DNA of 64,000 nucleotides from Phycisphaerales bacterium (GTDB taxonomy: Bacteria > Planctomycetota > Phycisphaerae > Phycisphaerales > SM1A02), in contig JASMLR010000003.1 of NCBI GenBank assembly GCA_030748575.1, positions 62,001-126,000 on the forward strand, read 5' to 3'. The notes under the pieces are model-generated. The model was not told where the DNA came from. It did not search any database and saw only the letters and a list, made by a program, of their open reading frames with translations. Below, piece by piece: positions 25,551 through 34,744 of the stretch (the first letter of the stretch is position 1; each line of letters begins with the position of its first letter). Made by a program: the position numbers and the translations under genes.

Positions 25551-26460
25551 GTGCGTTGCAGTATCCCCAACGAGCGAGCATATCGGCAACCAGAGGGGGG
25601 TATGACTCGGTCGCGGCGGAGTCGTCAGCGGCGCGGCCGATGTTGCTCTTGCCCTTGGGCCGCGCAAGGGGAGTCGCCGGGTCCAGTTTCAAGAAACGCT
25701 GGATGTGGCTTGAGGTCGCCTCTTCGTCGTTTACGATGTCCTCGAGACGTACGTCGAGCCTCAGGTCCTTGGGAAGTGTCGCCAGTTGCTGCTCACCGAT
25801 CTTCAGGAGCGTGGCCCAGTAGGCGAGGGCCTTCTCAAACGTGATGTGCCCCCTGAATGGCTCAGTCTCAGTCACTCGGTTGGATGCGGCGATCGGCCAG
25901 AACTGATTATCGCACATGCTGGAGGCGACATCGCGGCCGTCGCGAACAATGTGAATGAAACGTGCCTGGGGGTACAACTCGTGAAGCCGAGTGACGTTGA
26001 TGAGATTGGCCGGCGTCTTTTCGCACCAGAACTTTGCCTGCTGCGTCTGGACGATGTCGTCGAACAACGAGGACGTGAACTGGCGGGCGGCGTCAGTGGT
26101 GAGGACCGTGTCACGCTCAATGGATGTGCCGAGATCCGCAAGCGCGGCGTCGAGCGTGTCACGATCCAGGTCGGCGCACAGGCCTGCCTCGTACTCACGG
26201 GACGTTCCGCCCCGCATGGTTCGCGCCCACCAATGCGCATTCATTCGCTCCAGAAATCGTCGCAGCATCTGGCGGGTTCGAACGACCGCGCGATCCCCAC
26301 GCCCTGCGTCCACCAGATCGAGAAGCCCGTTGGTGGCCACCAGAAACTGCGTTTCCCACTTGATAGCGGCGACGTCCGGATGCCCACCAAGCATGCGAAC
26401 GAGCATGGTTGTGCCGCTCCGGCCGGTTCCAACGATGAAGAGGGGTGCGGTGTTCGACAC
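25540..26460 (-). CDS. PAPS-dependent sulfotransferase
   Basis: A 306-residue sulfotransferase with a textbook 5'-phosphosulfate loop IVGTGRSGTTML (9-20) and 3'-phosphate motif FIHIVRDGRDVASSM in mid-protein. The start is GTG 26460. It heads the leftward operon of sulfotransferase, methyltransferase, sulfotransferase and glycosyltransferase, and diverges from the ABC exporter genes over 76 bp. It should sulfate a sugar residue or a lipid-linked glycan. It is the third sulfotransferase in the locus. Confidence 0.87.
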   Translation of the reverse strand: MSNTAPLFIVGTGRSGTTMLVRMLGGHPDVAAIKWETQFLVATNGLLDLVDAGRGDRAVVRTRQMLRRFLERMNAHWWARTMRGGTSREYEAGLCADLDRDTLDAALADLGTSIERDTVLTTDAARQFTSSLFDDIVQTQQAKFWCEKTPANLINVTRLHELYPQARFIHIVRDGRDVASSMCDNQFWPIAASNRVTETEPFRGHITFEKALAYWATLLKIGEQQLATLPKDLRLDVRLEDIVNDEEATSSHIQRFLKLDPATPLARPKGKSNIGRAADDSAATESYPPLVADMLARWGYCNAHAQ

Positions 26461-26536
26461 GGTCGGTGCACGATACTCGAAGGTGCGACACGGGCACGGG
26501 GATCGCAGGTGGGGACGCTGATATCATCCGCCGACC

Positions 26537-27337
26537 GTGCAGTCGACGATGGCGAACATGAGACCGCGGTGGCACCTGGTCAGGTGGCTGGCCTGGAGCG
26601 ACCTGAAGACAACCATGTCGACAACCTATCTGGGAGTCGTCTGGTGGCTGCTCGATCCAATCATGCTCATTTGCGTGTACTGGCTGCTCTTCTCCATCAT
26701 CACCGGGCGGGGTGACGGCTATGCCCCGTATCCCGTGTTCGTCGGGTGCGCCGTTGTGCCGTGGCGATGCGCAGTCAGGTCGATCTCCCGATCCGCCAAG
26801 GTCTACCGCTCCTATCGATCGCTCATACAGGGCGTCGCCTTTCCGACCGCCTCATTGCCCATGTCCATTGTCCTGGCCGAGGGGGTGCTGTTCGTGTGCG
26901 GCATGGCAGCCCTGACGGCGGCGTCTGCACTCTTCGGCGTGTCACTGGGGTGGCCGACGCTGCAGGTGATTCCCTTGATGGCGTTGCAGTTCGTGCTTCT
27001 CGCCGGGGCGGGCTTCGGGATTGCAGCGATCGGCGGGCTGCTTCCGGACATGGCGGTGGCCCTTCCACACGTGCTTCGGTTGCTGTTCTATCTGAGTCCG
27101 AGCCTGTACGGCATCGACCTGGTGGCAGAGCGACTCGGGGCCGACTCGCTCCTGTTTGAGATCTACTCGGCGAGCCCTGTAGCCATCCTCTTTACGGCCT
27201 ACCGGGATTGTCTCTGGGATCCGGACTGGATCGCCGCGAGCCAGTGGGCCATGTTGGCGGGGTGGTCGGTGCTGTTCTTTGCTTGCGGCTACACCGTCTT
27301 TCGAACGCTTGATCGCGCCCTGGTGAAGTCGGCATGA
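26537..27337 (+). CDS. ABC-2 type polysaccharide export permease
   Basis: A 266-residue inner-membrane protein with about six hydrophobic spans and the N-terminal segment SDLKTTMSTTYLGVVWWLLDP, typical of Wzm/TagG/KpsM permeases that export glycans across the inner membrane. It overlaps the ATPase gene by 4 bp (ATGA). GTG 26537 is the first start; ATG 26549 and ATG 26558 also fit because no Shine-Dalgarno sequence decides between them. It should form the exporter with the following ATPase. Confidence 0.85.
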   Translation: MQSTMANMRPRWHLVRWLAWSDLKTTMSTTYLGVVWWLLDPIMLICVYWLLFSIITGRGDGYAPYPVFVGCAVVPWRCAVRSISRSAKVYRSYRSLIQGVAFPTASLPMSIVLAEGVLFVCGMAALTAASALFGVSLGWPTLQVIPLMALQFVLLAGAGFGIAAIGGLLPDMAVALPHVLRLLFYLSPSLYGIDLVAERLGADSLLFEIYSASPVAILFTAYRDCLWDPDWIAASQWAMLAGWSVLFFACGYTVFRTLDRALVKSA

Positions 27338-28059
27338 AGCATGGCGTGGCTGTCGATGTTGCGGGCGTTGGCGTCTGCTACCGATCCCGATCCCGATTGT
27401 GGCGGCCGGCGACGAGGCACTGGGCCCTGCGGGAGGTCAGTTTCTCGGTCAGGGAGCATGAAGTGCTTGGCATCATGGGGCCCAACGGCTCCGGCAAGAC
27501 CACCTTGTGCCGCGTTCTGACGGGGATCATCGTGCCCGACGAAGGCCGCGTGGACATGGCGGCTGGGGTCGGCGCGTTGCTCGGGCTCGGTCGGGGGCTC
27601 CGAGGAGACCTCTCGGGACGAGAGAATGCTGTCCTTGTGTCCATGCTGCTCGGTGTGCCGCATGCCGACGCGGTCGGCGCGCTCGAGGAAGTTCGGGCCT
27701 TCTCGGGGCTTGGCCCGGCCTTCGAGCGGCCGACCAAGACCTATTCCAGCGGGATGCGGTCCCGGCTTGGGTTTGCGATCGCCTCACGGGTACGCCCCGA
27801 GATTCTCGTGCTGGATGAAGTGATGAGCGTCGGCGATCTGGCGTTTCGGAGACAATGCGAGGGCCGCCTCGAGGAGATGCGGTCGGAGGCCAAGGCCATC
27901 ATCATCGTGTCCCACAGTGCCAAGAGTCTGGCGAACATCTGCGACCGTGTCCTGTGGCTTGACGGTGGGCGTGTGCGGCAGGTCGGCTCGCCTGATGAAG
28001 TGCTATCGGCATACACGACGTGGGCCAGATCTCAGGCAGTGGGGGAGGCCGCGCGGTGA
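27334..28059 (+). CDS. ABC polysaccharide exporter ATPase (Wzt/TagH type)
   Basis: A 241-residue ATP-binding subunit. Walker A is GPNGSGKT (49-56), the signature region is YSSGMRSRLGFAIA (137-150), Walker B is EILVLDEV (156-163) and the H-loop His is His194 in VSHSAKS. A Tyr in the A-loop (VCYRSRS) and the long loop before it are typical of glycan exporters. The C-terminal carbohydrate-binding domain that some Wzt proteins use to recognise capped O-antigen is absent. The gene is coupled at both ends: ATGA with the permease and GTGA with the next transferase. Confidence 0.88.
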   Translation: MKHGVAVDVAGVGVCYRSRSRLWRPATRHWALREVSFSVREHEVLGIMGPNGSGKTTLCRVLTGIIVPDEGRVDMAAGVGALLGLGRGLRGDLSGRENAVLVSMLLGVPHADAVGALEEVRAFSGLGPAFERPTKTYSSGMRSRLGFAIASRVRPEILVLDEVMSVGDLAFRRQCEGRLEEMRSEAKAIIIVSHSAKSLANICDRVLWLDGGRVRQVGSPDEVLSAYTTWARSQAVGEAAR

Positions 28060-29978
28060 TTCCCGAAGTCAGTGCATTGCAGGCCGCGGCCTTCGGGCCC
28101 TTTGATGATGGATACCCGGTCGGCGGGACCGCCTGCGTGCTGTGCGCCGCCACGGATGATTGCTGCGACGGGGAAGATCACGAGATTGCGGTGTATGAGG
28201 GACTCGTTGGAGCGGGCGACGGCCCCTTTGATCTGATCATTGTCTGCGGTGAGATCGACCGCCGGATTCGTCGCACCCGGACCTCCCGCGCCCTTCCGAG
28301 CCTCGCGTCACTGGCTGGCGCGCTGCGTGATGCCGGCGAGGTCTGGTTAGGGCTCGGTGTACATGACGTTAATCCGAGCGGGATCGCCCCCGCCCTCGGC
28401 GACGGCCTGCATGCAACTGCGGTGCACTGGGCCGGCGATCGATGTTGGATTGTTCTGCGGCGCGGTGAGGGAGATCTCGGATCGCTGGCCACGTGCTTTG
28501 CCAGAAGCAGTCAGGCCGAATGGTCCAGCCGATGTGATGGAGAAGCCGCAGCTCAATCGGCCGCAACGAAGTCTGCCGCCATGATCAAGCGACTCAAGGA
28601 TCAGGTGACCTCGCTGCAACACCAGCATGGCATGCAGATGCGAGCTGTCTGGCAGTCACATCGGTATCGGCTCGGGGCCATGCTGGCGGAGGCCGCGCGG
28701 TCGCCGTCTGCCGCGATTCGTCTCCCCGTGCGGCTGGCAAGGCTCGGCGCCTCCTGGAAGGGCCGGGATCGCGTCGAACTGGAGCCCGGTGCTGGGGCCC
28801 CGGCGGCCCGGCGGCCCGGCGGCGATGATGGTTCGGCCACGCTGACCGAATCGATGCATGCCTGGAAGGCGGAGGCCAGAGCGTCGGACGCTCGCGACAT
28901 CGTGATGATTCTTGGCGGTACCGCACCCATTCAAGGGACCAGGCTCAACCGCCCCATCCGTATGTCGCTTGCGCTGGCGGATGTGGGCGTGCCGGTACTC
29001 TTCAACTTTCATCGCTGGCGGCCGACTGATCCGATTCCTCCGTGGACTCCTGGAGATCGCATTCTTCAGTCACCGACCGACCTGTCGCCATCGCTGATTC
29101 GCCGGCTCGCTCGCGAGGATCGACACGACTGCCGCACGCACCTCATTGTCAGTTACCCCCATCCAGCCTTTCTGCCGGTTGTGGGACTGGCCAAGGCAGC
29201 TGGCTGGTCGACGGCCTATGAAATCCGGGACGACTGGCTGGAGTTTCACAAGGTCGGCGCCGCACGGTGGTTCGATCCGGACATTGAAGCGTGGTTTGTG
29301 CATACCACCGACACGGTGTGCACCGTATCGAGGCCCCTTCGCGATGCCGTGCTTGAGCGATACGGCGAGTGTGAGATCGACGTGCTGCCGAATGGGCTTG
29401 ACCCCGCATTCGTGGCGCCCGGATACACGCACACCGGCGACTCCGACACCGTCCGCATCGGATACTTCGGCCATCTCACGCCCAAGTGGTTCGACTGGGA
29501 TGCGGTGCAGACGCTTGCAAAGCGATACCCGCAGTGGCGGTTTGAGATCATCGGCCACGCAAACGAAACGCCCGAAGGCCTGCCCGAGAACATCTGGCTT
29601 CCGGGTGCCATGGAACCCCATGACATCTGCAGGTACGCAGCCAAGTGGTCCGCTTCCATCATCCCCTTCAAGCCGGGGGCTCTGGCCGACGCCGTCGATC
29701 CGATCAAGATCTACGAGTATCTGGCGCTCGGTCTTCCGACCGTGTCGTTTCGAATGCCTCAGATTGCGGACTACCCCGCCACGGAGACCGTGGAGACCGT
29801 CGACGCGTTTGCCGCTGCGCTCGAGCGTGCCGTGGAAACGCCGTTTCCTGCGTCGGAGGCCGAGGCGTTCCTGTCGACGAGGCGGTGGATTGACCGGGCC
29901 ATGTGGCTCGTTGACCGCGGCCGCAGTGCCATCGATGAATCGCCGTGGTATGCCGACTTGTTGGGGCCGACGCCATGA
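28056..29978 (+). CDS. Three-part glycosyltransferase: unknown N-domain, coiled coil, GT4
   Basis: A 640-residue protein. Residues 1-150 look like the second half of a methyltransferase fold (FDLIIVCGEIDR, then LAGALRDAGEVWLG) but no SAM-binding glycine loop is visible. Residues 160-200 are a likely coiled coil, leading into WQSHRYRLGAML, a linker of the kind found in multidomain cell-surface glycosyltransferases. Residues 265-640 are a GT4-like transferase with IGYFGHLTPKWFDWDAV, VDPIKIYEYLALGLPTV and a preceding LPNGLDPAF. The GTG 28056 overlaps the exporter ATPase stop and the end overlaps the next gene by 4 bp, so it is coupled to export. Confidence 0.75.
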   Translation: MIPEVSALQAAAFGPFDDGYPVGGTACVLCAATDDCCDGEDHEIAVYEGLVGAGDGPFDLIIVCGEIDRRIRRTRTSRALPSLASLAGALRDAGEVWLGLGVHDVNPSGIAPALGDGLHATAVHWAGDRCWIVLRRGEGDLGSLATCFARSSQAEWSSRCDGEAAAQSAATKSAAMIKRLKDQVTSLQHQHGMQMRAVWQSHRYRLGAMLAEAARSPSAAIRLPVRLARLGASWKGRDRVELEPGAGAPAARRPGGDDGSATLTESMHAWKAEARASDARDIVMILGGTAPIQGTRLNRPIRMSLALADVGVPVLFNFHRWRPTDPIPPWTPGDRILQSPTDLSPSLIRRLAREDRHDCRTHLIVSYPHPAFLPVVGLAKAAGWSTAYEIRDDWLEFHKVGAARWFDPDIEAWFVHTTDTVCTVSRPLRDAVLERYGECEIDVLPNGLDPAFVAPGYTHTGDSDTVRIGYFGHLTPKWFDWDAVQTLAKRYPQWRFEIIGHANETPEGLPENIWLPGAMEPHDICRYAAKWSASIIPFKPGALADAVDPIKIYEYLALGLPTVSFRMPQIADYPATETVETVDAFAAALERAVETPFPASEAEAFLSTRRWIDRAMWLVDRGRSAIDESPWYADLLGPTP

Positions 29979-31033
29979 AGATCTTCATCTGTTACCGCTA
30001 TGGCATTCTCGGTGGATGCGCATCGCAACTGGTACAGCGGCTTCGAGGCATGACACCAGAGGCGCGATCGCAGGTCACCATTGTGTTCGGAGAGGAGCAC
30101 GGCGCTTCACCAGCCTTCGACGGGTTGTGTGACGTTCGGATCGCAAAGGGCGGAGCGTTTGGTTCACTCCTTGACGAGCTTGGCCCGGACGTCGTGTCGA
30201 TCATTGACTCTCCGGAGTTTGTCGCACCTTCAAGGAGGCGGGGGATTCCGGTGTGCTTTGAAGTGCACACAACGGTCGAGCGAGGTCTGGCTCACTTTGC
30301 AGACCGCGACTGGACTGCAGACCTCTGGCTGGTTCCGTCCGAGTTCTCACGTGACATGGTTCGGCGGCGGGGCTTCATCAAGGAAGATGAGCGGCTCGAA
30401 CTGCTCCCGAATTGTCTGGATACGGCGATGTTCATGCCCGACGGGGATGCGCGCCGGCTGGAGTCGCCTCCCATCGTCTGGGTCGGCAAACTGGATGAAC
30501 ACAAGAACTGGCGAGACGCCGTGGACGTCATGGGCCGGGTCGCGGCGACCCGGGACGTGCAGTGTTGGGTCGTCGGCGGGGTGACGGCGCCTCCACAGCC
30601 CATGCGGGAACTGATTGGAGCCGCGCGGCGGCACGACTTGCTCGGGCGGTTTCACTGGTGGCCACAGGTTGAGTACCACCACATGCCCTACCTGTACCGC
30701 ACGGCCGCCGCGTCCGGTGGGTGCATGCTGATCACGAGCATTGCGGAGTCGTTCGGCATGTGCGCCGCCGAAGCGCTTGCGTGTGGACTTCCAATCGTTT
30801 CGACGCCCGTCGGGGCGATCGAGGAGATGACCGACGGAAGCGGCTTCGGCGCCTTGTTCGATCACGGGGACATTCCGCTTGCTGCCGATGAAGTCGTCGC
30901 CTGTCTGGACGAGCCTTCTGAGCAGCGTTCAGAGGCGGCGGAGCGGTGCCGCGGTCTGCTGAAGTCGTGCGACACGGTTGCCGTCGCGTCGAAGTTCATG
31001 GACCTCCTCTCGTCCATCTCCTCGGAGCCCTGA
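29975..31033 (+). CDS. Glycosyltransferase family 4
   Basis: A 352-residue transferase. Its N-terminal domain begins MKIFICYRYGILGGCASQL, a GT-B start lacking the usual GGAER. The C-terminal domain has VWVGKLDEHKNWRDAVDV, LPNCLDTAMF and the donor-site ESFGMCAAEALACG with both conserved acidic residues. The ATG overlaps the preceding stop; the next gene starts one base after its stop. Donor unknown. Confidence 0.85.
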   Translation: MKIFICYRYGILGGCASQLVQRLRGMTPEARSQVTIVFGEEHGASPAFDGLCDVRIAKGGAFGSLLDELGPDVVSIIDSPEFVAPSRRRGIPVCFEVHTTVERGLAHFADRDWTADLWLVPSEFSRDMVRRRGFIKEDERLELLPNCLDTAMFMPDGDARRLESPPIVWVGKLDEHKNWRDAVDVMGRVAATRDVQCWVVGGVTAPPQPMRELIGAARRHDLLGRFHWWPQVEYHHMPYLYRTAAASGGCMLITSIAESFGMCAAEALACGLPIVSTPVGAIEEMTDGSGFGALFDHGDIPLAADEVVACLDEPSEQRSEAAERCRGLLKSCDTVAVASKFMDLLSSISSEP

Positions 31034-31034
31034 C

Positions 31035-32183
31035 GTGCGGGTTCTGCATGTTGTGGCCTGGCCTCCGGAGTCCCGAGGGGGCTACGACCTTCGCACAAGC
31101 GGGCTCATGGAGGGGCTGGCCTGCCATGGGATTGAGTCGGCCTCATGCGCGACGCGGGACTTCCGGGAGCAGCGGCTTTCGCTTTGGAACCGCCTGAGCG
31201 TGGGTCTCGCGAAGGACATCGTGAAGGCTGCCAGGTCGGCGGGTGCCGACCTCATTCACGCGCACTCGCCGTTCTACAACGGGCTCGCGGCGGCGAGGGC
31301 CGCAGCCACGCTGGGGATTCCCGCGGTGTACGAGATGCGGGGCGTTTGGGAGGAAACGGCCGTGACCGAGGGGCGGGCCAGAAGGGGCTCGCTGCCCTGG
31401 CGAGCCTACCGGGCCTTTGAGAAGCGAGCGTCCGCAGCCGCGGCGCGTACCATCCTGCCCTCCCGAGCCATGCAGGAAGAACTCGGCAGCCGCGGTATGG
31501 GGGGCCCGTTCTGTGTCGTGCCCAATGGAGCCGGCCCAGCCGGGTCCACGCCCGACCCGAGCCCGCCACCGCAGATTGAAGCGTGGCTTGCGCGGCGTGA
31601 GTCGTCATGTGTGCTGTGTCACGCAGGGTCCATCAGGCACCTTGAGCGTCTTGAGCGGACCATCGCCCTGACCGAACAGTTGGTCGATGCCGGGTGCTGC
31701 GTCTCACTGGTGATCGTCGGCCAGGGCTCCGCTGCGAAGGACATTCGCTGCCGAATGGAATCGTCTCCGGCTTCGGCCGCGATGCTGTATCACGATCACT
31801 TGCCCGTGCATGAGGCATCGTGGGTGCTGGGGCGGGCTGACGTGTTTCTGCTGACACGGGGGTCGGACCCGGTGAGCAGGGTCATTCCGCCCCTCAAGAT
31901 CGTCCATGCCATGGCAAGCCGATGCTGTGTGGTGGCCGGGGACCTCCCTTGCATTCGAGAGACGATCGACTCCGGTCGGACCGGCGTGCTCGTACCCCCC
32001 GACGATGACGCGGCCCTCTTTGAGGGCGTGCGATCCCTCGTCTGCGATGCCGACATGCGGCGACGATTGGCGGACGCAGCCCACACGTATGTCGCGAAGG
32101 AGCGGTCCTGGAAGGCCGTCACCGAGCCGCTGGTCGATGTCTACACGCGGGCGCTGCACGCGCACGCGGCACGGGGATCCTGA
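31035..32183 (+). CDS. Glycosyltransferase family 4
   Basis: A 382-residue GT4-like enzyme starting with GTG 31035 one base after the preceding stop. The N-terminal part contains LIHAHSPFYNGLAAARAA followed by VYEMRGVWEE, as in group 1 transferases acting on lipid-linked glycans. The C-terminal part has CHAGSIRHLERLERT and PPLKIVHAMASRCCVV, a modified donor-binding region, then RTGVLVPPDDDAALFEGV. It closes the exporter-transferase operon; a nucleotide-sugar dehydrogenase follows after 72 bp. Confidence 0.85.
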   Translation: MRVLHVVAWPPESRGGYDLRTSGLMEGLACHGIESASCATRDFREQRLSLWNRLSVGLAKDIVKAARSAGADLIHAHSPFYNGLAAARAAATLGIPAVYEMRGVWEETAVTEGRARRGSLPWRAYRAFEKRASAAAARTILPSRAMQEELGSRGMGGPFCVVPNGAGPAGSTPDPSPPPQIEAWLARRESSCVLCHAGSIRHLERLERTIALTEQLVDAGCCVSLVIVGQGSAAKDIRCRMESSPASAAMLYHDHLPVHEASWVLGRADVFLLTRGSDPVSRVIPPLKIVHAMASRCCVVAGDLPCIRETIDSGRTGVLVPPDDDAALFEGVRSLVCDADMRRRLADAAHTYVAKERSWKAVTEPLVDVYTRALHAHAARGS

Positions 32184-32255
32184 GCGTCGAACTGGGTATC
32201 CTGCACGTCTGGCTGGCCGGCGCGTGACCCCAGGCGGCCTGGAAGGCGAAGACTG

Positions 32256-33590
32256 ATGCAGACTCGACAATTCGCTGCTGATCAAGCGGCCGCGCTGGCT
32301 GAGGCATTTCAGGCCAGGACGGCAACCGTTGGAATCCTCGGCATGGGCTATGTCGGGTTCCCGCTCGCGTGCGCCGTGGACAAGGCGGGGTATCACGTGC
32401 GAGGGTTCGACGTCGACCCGAGCAAGGTCGAGCGGTTGACGTCCGGCAACACCTACCTGGGGCACATGACGGACGAGCCGTTTGCAGCGTTGGCGGCATC
32501 GGAGCGGTTCAAGGCCACCTCTTCGGTGGAGGACCTGGCCGAATGTGATGTACTCATTCTGTGCGTGCCGACCCCGCTCGATGCAGCGGGCGAGCCGGAT
32601 CTGTCGTTTGTGACAGCCTCCACGCAGTCGGTGGCCTCCGTCCTCCGCCCTGGCATGCTCGTCGTCCTGGAGTCGACGACGTGGCCAGGGACGACGCGAG
32701 AGGTCATGCAGCCGATTCTCGAAGCGACCGGTCTTCGGTGCGGCGAGGACTTCTTTCTTGCCTACAGCCCCGAACGCGAGAACCCGGCCGATGCGCACTT
32801 TGAGACGGCCTCGATTCCAAAGGTCGTTGGGGGCGTCGACGACACGGCGACCAACCTAGCGGCCTCCTTGTACGGGTCGATCGTCTGTGAAGTGGTCCCG
32901 GTGGCTACTGCGGAAGTCGCCGAGGCGTCGAAGATCGTCGAGAACGTGTATCGGTGCGTGAACATTGCGCTCGTGAACGAACTCAAGGTCGTCTTCGAGA
33001 AGATGGGCATCGACGTGTGGGACGTGATCAAGGCGTCCGCCACCAAGCCGTTCGGGTTTCAGCCATTCTGGCCCGGGCCGGGTCTCGGGGGGCACTGCAT
33101 TCCCATCGACCCCTTCTACCTCTCCTGGCGGGCCAGGCAGTGCGGGACCGAGGCGAAGTTCATTGAGTTGGCCGGCGAAATCAACACGACCATGCCGAGT
33201 CTTGTCGTCGAGCGAACGCTGGAAGAAGCAGCGCAGGGGCCAAGTGGGGACCGCCGTGTGCTGGTCATCGGCGTGGCGTACAAACCGAATGTGTCTGACA
33301 CTCGGGAGACGCCCGCTGCAACGATTATCGAGCAGCTGCAGTCGCAAGGCTGCGACGTGTCCTACCACGACCCTCATTGCCCGCGGTTTCCGTCGATGCG
33401 TAAGTACGAGATCGATCTCGCATCCGTTCCGCTGGATGCGAGCACGGTCCGAGACGCGGACGTCGTGTTGATCGTCACGGATCACGACGCCATCGACTGG
33501 TCGGTCATTGCCGACAACGCTTCGGTCATTGTTGATACGCGCAATGCGATGGATGGGCATGAGACGGCCGGCCGTGTCGTGAAGGCGTGA
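32256..33590 (+). CDS. UDP-N-acetylglucosamine 6-dehydrogenase-like (WbpA type)
   Basis: A 444-residue nucleotide-sugar dehydrogenase making a uronic acid with two NAD+. The Rossmann motif is LGMGYVGFP (28-36), then CVPTPLD and the catalytic Cys281 in GLGGHCIPIDP; the C-terminal domain has GVAYKPNVSDTRETP. The sequence YSPERENPAD and the paired DegT aminotransferase favour the WbpA/WbpO group (UDP-GlcNAc or UDP-GalNAc dehydrogenases) over UDP-glucose dehydrogenase. It is distinct from wecC at 20553. The stop overlaps the aminotransferase GTG. Confidence 0.82.
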   Translation: MQTRQFAADQAAALAEAFQARTATVGILGMGYVGFPLACAVDKAGYHVRGFDVDPSKVERLTSGNTYLGHMTDEPFAALAASERFKATSSVEDLAECDVLILCVPTPLDAAGEPDLSFVTASTQSVASVLRPGMLVVLESTTWPGTTREVMQPILEATGLRCGEDFFLAYSPERENPADAHFETASIPKVVGGVDDTATNLAASLYGSIVCEVVPVATAEVAEASKIVENVYRCVNIALVNELKVVFEKMGIDVWDVIKASATKPFGFQPFWPGPGLGGHCIPIDPFYLSWRARQCGTEAKFIELAGEINTTMPSLVVERTLEEAAQGPSGDRRVLVIGVAYKPNVSDTRETPAATIIEQLQSQGCDVSYHDPHCPRFPSMRKYEIDLASVPLDASTVRDADVVLIVTDHDAIDWSVIADNASVIVDTRNAMDGHETAGRVVKA

Positions 33591-34744
33591 ACTCGATCGA
33601 GGCCAGACCGGAGCGAGATCGAGCGTCGGTCGGGTTTCCTCCCTGGCCGGTACACGATGAAGCCGAAGTCCTTGCCGCGGCGAGCGTGCTGCGGTCGGGC
33701 CGCACCAACCAGTGGACGGGGCCGGAGGTTGGTCACTTTGAAGAGACGTTTGCGCGGTGGCTCGGGACGCGTCATGCGCTGGCCGTGTCCAACGGATCTG
33801 TTGCGGTGGAGGTCTGCCTTCGCTCGCTGGAGATCGGGCCTGGTGACGAGGTTCTGGTGCCCGCCCGCTCCTACGTCGCGACCGCGCTGGCTCCAGGGTT
33901 GGTCGGCGCCTCAGCGACGCTTGTTGATGCAGATGCGCTGAGCGGCAACGTGACTGTCGAGACACTTGAGCGTGCTCGTACGCCCCGAACGACCGCGGCC
34001 ATCGTGGCGCATGTGGCGGGATGGCCGTGCGACATGCCCGCCATCATGGGGTGGGCGTCCAGCAATGGCATTCGCGTCATCGAGGACTGCGCCCAGGCTC
34101 AGGGTGGCATGATCGGGGATCGGCTTGTTGGCAGCTTTGGGGACGCTGCAGCGTTCTCCTTCAGCCACGGGAAGATCATGTCGCTGGGCGGTGAGGGTGG
34201 CGCCGTGTGTACCAGCGACCCGCAGGTGTTTGATCGAGCCTGGTCCTGGAGGGAGCACGGAAAGGCCAACCTTCAGCACCCGATCGACCGGCCGAACCGT
34301 CGGCTGGGAAGCAATCTGCGAATGCTCGGACTGCAGGCTGCGATCGGGCTGGAGCAACTGCAAAAACTCCCGGAGTGGTCGCAGAAGCGGCGTGCGAATG
34401 CGCAAGCGCTGTTGGATGCACTCAGCCTATGCGACGACATCGATGTCCCCTATCCCGCGGATCCGCAGGCGCACGCTGCATTCATGCTGGCTTGTACGCT
34501 CCGGCGAGGCAATCGTGACGCAGTGGTGTCGGCCCTGGTCCCGACATTCCCCATCAAGCGTGGCGCCGCGCTCGACGTTCCGACGTCGGCGCCGTGGTGC
34601 GCGGTGAACGGGCTTGGGTCGACCCCGGTTGCAGCAGACCTCGCTGCCCGGGGGATGCTGTTGCCAGTGCACCCCACGGCCGGCGAGGGCGACATGCGCC
34701 GCCTCGCTGAGGCAGTGGTCGGTGCAGTTCAGGATCACGCCTGA
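33587..34744 (+). CDS. DegT/DnrJ/EryC1/StrS sugar aminotransferase
   Basis: A 385-residue PLP enzyme that aminates keto-sugar nucleotides. The N-terminal segment SGRTNQWTGPEVGHFEETFA, NGSVAVEV for phosphate binding, VIEDCAQAQG with the cofactor Asp and SFSHGKIMSLGGEGG with the Schiff-base Lys196 are all present. It starts at GTG 33587 inside the preceding stop, so it is coupled to the dehydrogenase. The pair resembles WbpA/WbpE, suggesting a 3-amino uronic sugar, although the ketone-forming WbpB dehydrogenase is not seen in the window. It ends convergently, overlapping the MFS gene by 10 bp. Confidence 0.88.
   Translation: MNSIEARPERDRASVGFPPWPVHDEAEVLAAASVLRSGRTNQWTGPEVGHFEETFARWLGTRHALAVSNGSVAVEVCLRSLEIGPGDEVLVPARSYVATALAPGLVGASATLVDADALSGNVTVETLERARTPRTTAAIVAHVAGWPCDMPAIMGWASSNGIRVIEDCAQAQGGMIGDRLVGSFGDAAAFSFSHGKIMSLGGEGGAVCTSDPQVFDRAWSWREHGKANLQHPIDRPNRRLGSNLRMLGLQAAIGLEQLQKLPEWSQKRRANAQALLDALSLCDDIDVPYPADPQAHAAFMLACTLRRGNRDAVVSALVPTFPIKRGAALDVPTSAPWCAVNGLGSTPVAADLAARGMLLPVHPTAGEGDMRRLAEAVVGAVQDHA

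Noticed and set aside
29146-30132. 328-codon plus-strand frame over two glycosyltransferases
   Set aside because: It is out of frame with two coupled GT4 genes and rich in Arg/Ser/Pro, typical of a shadow frame.
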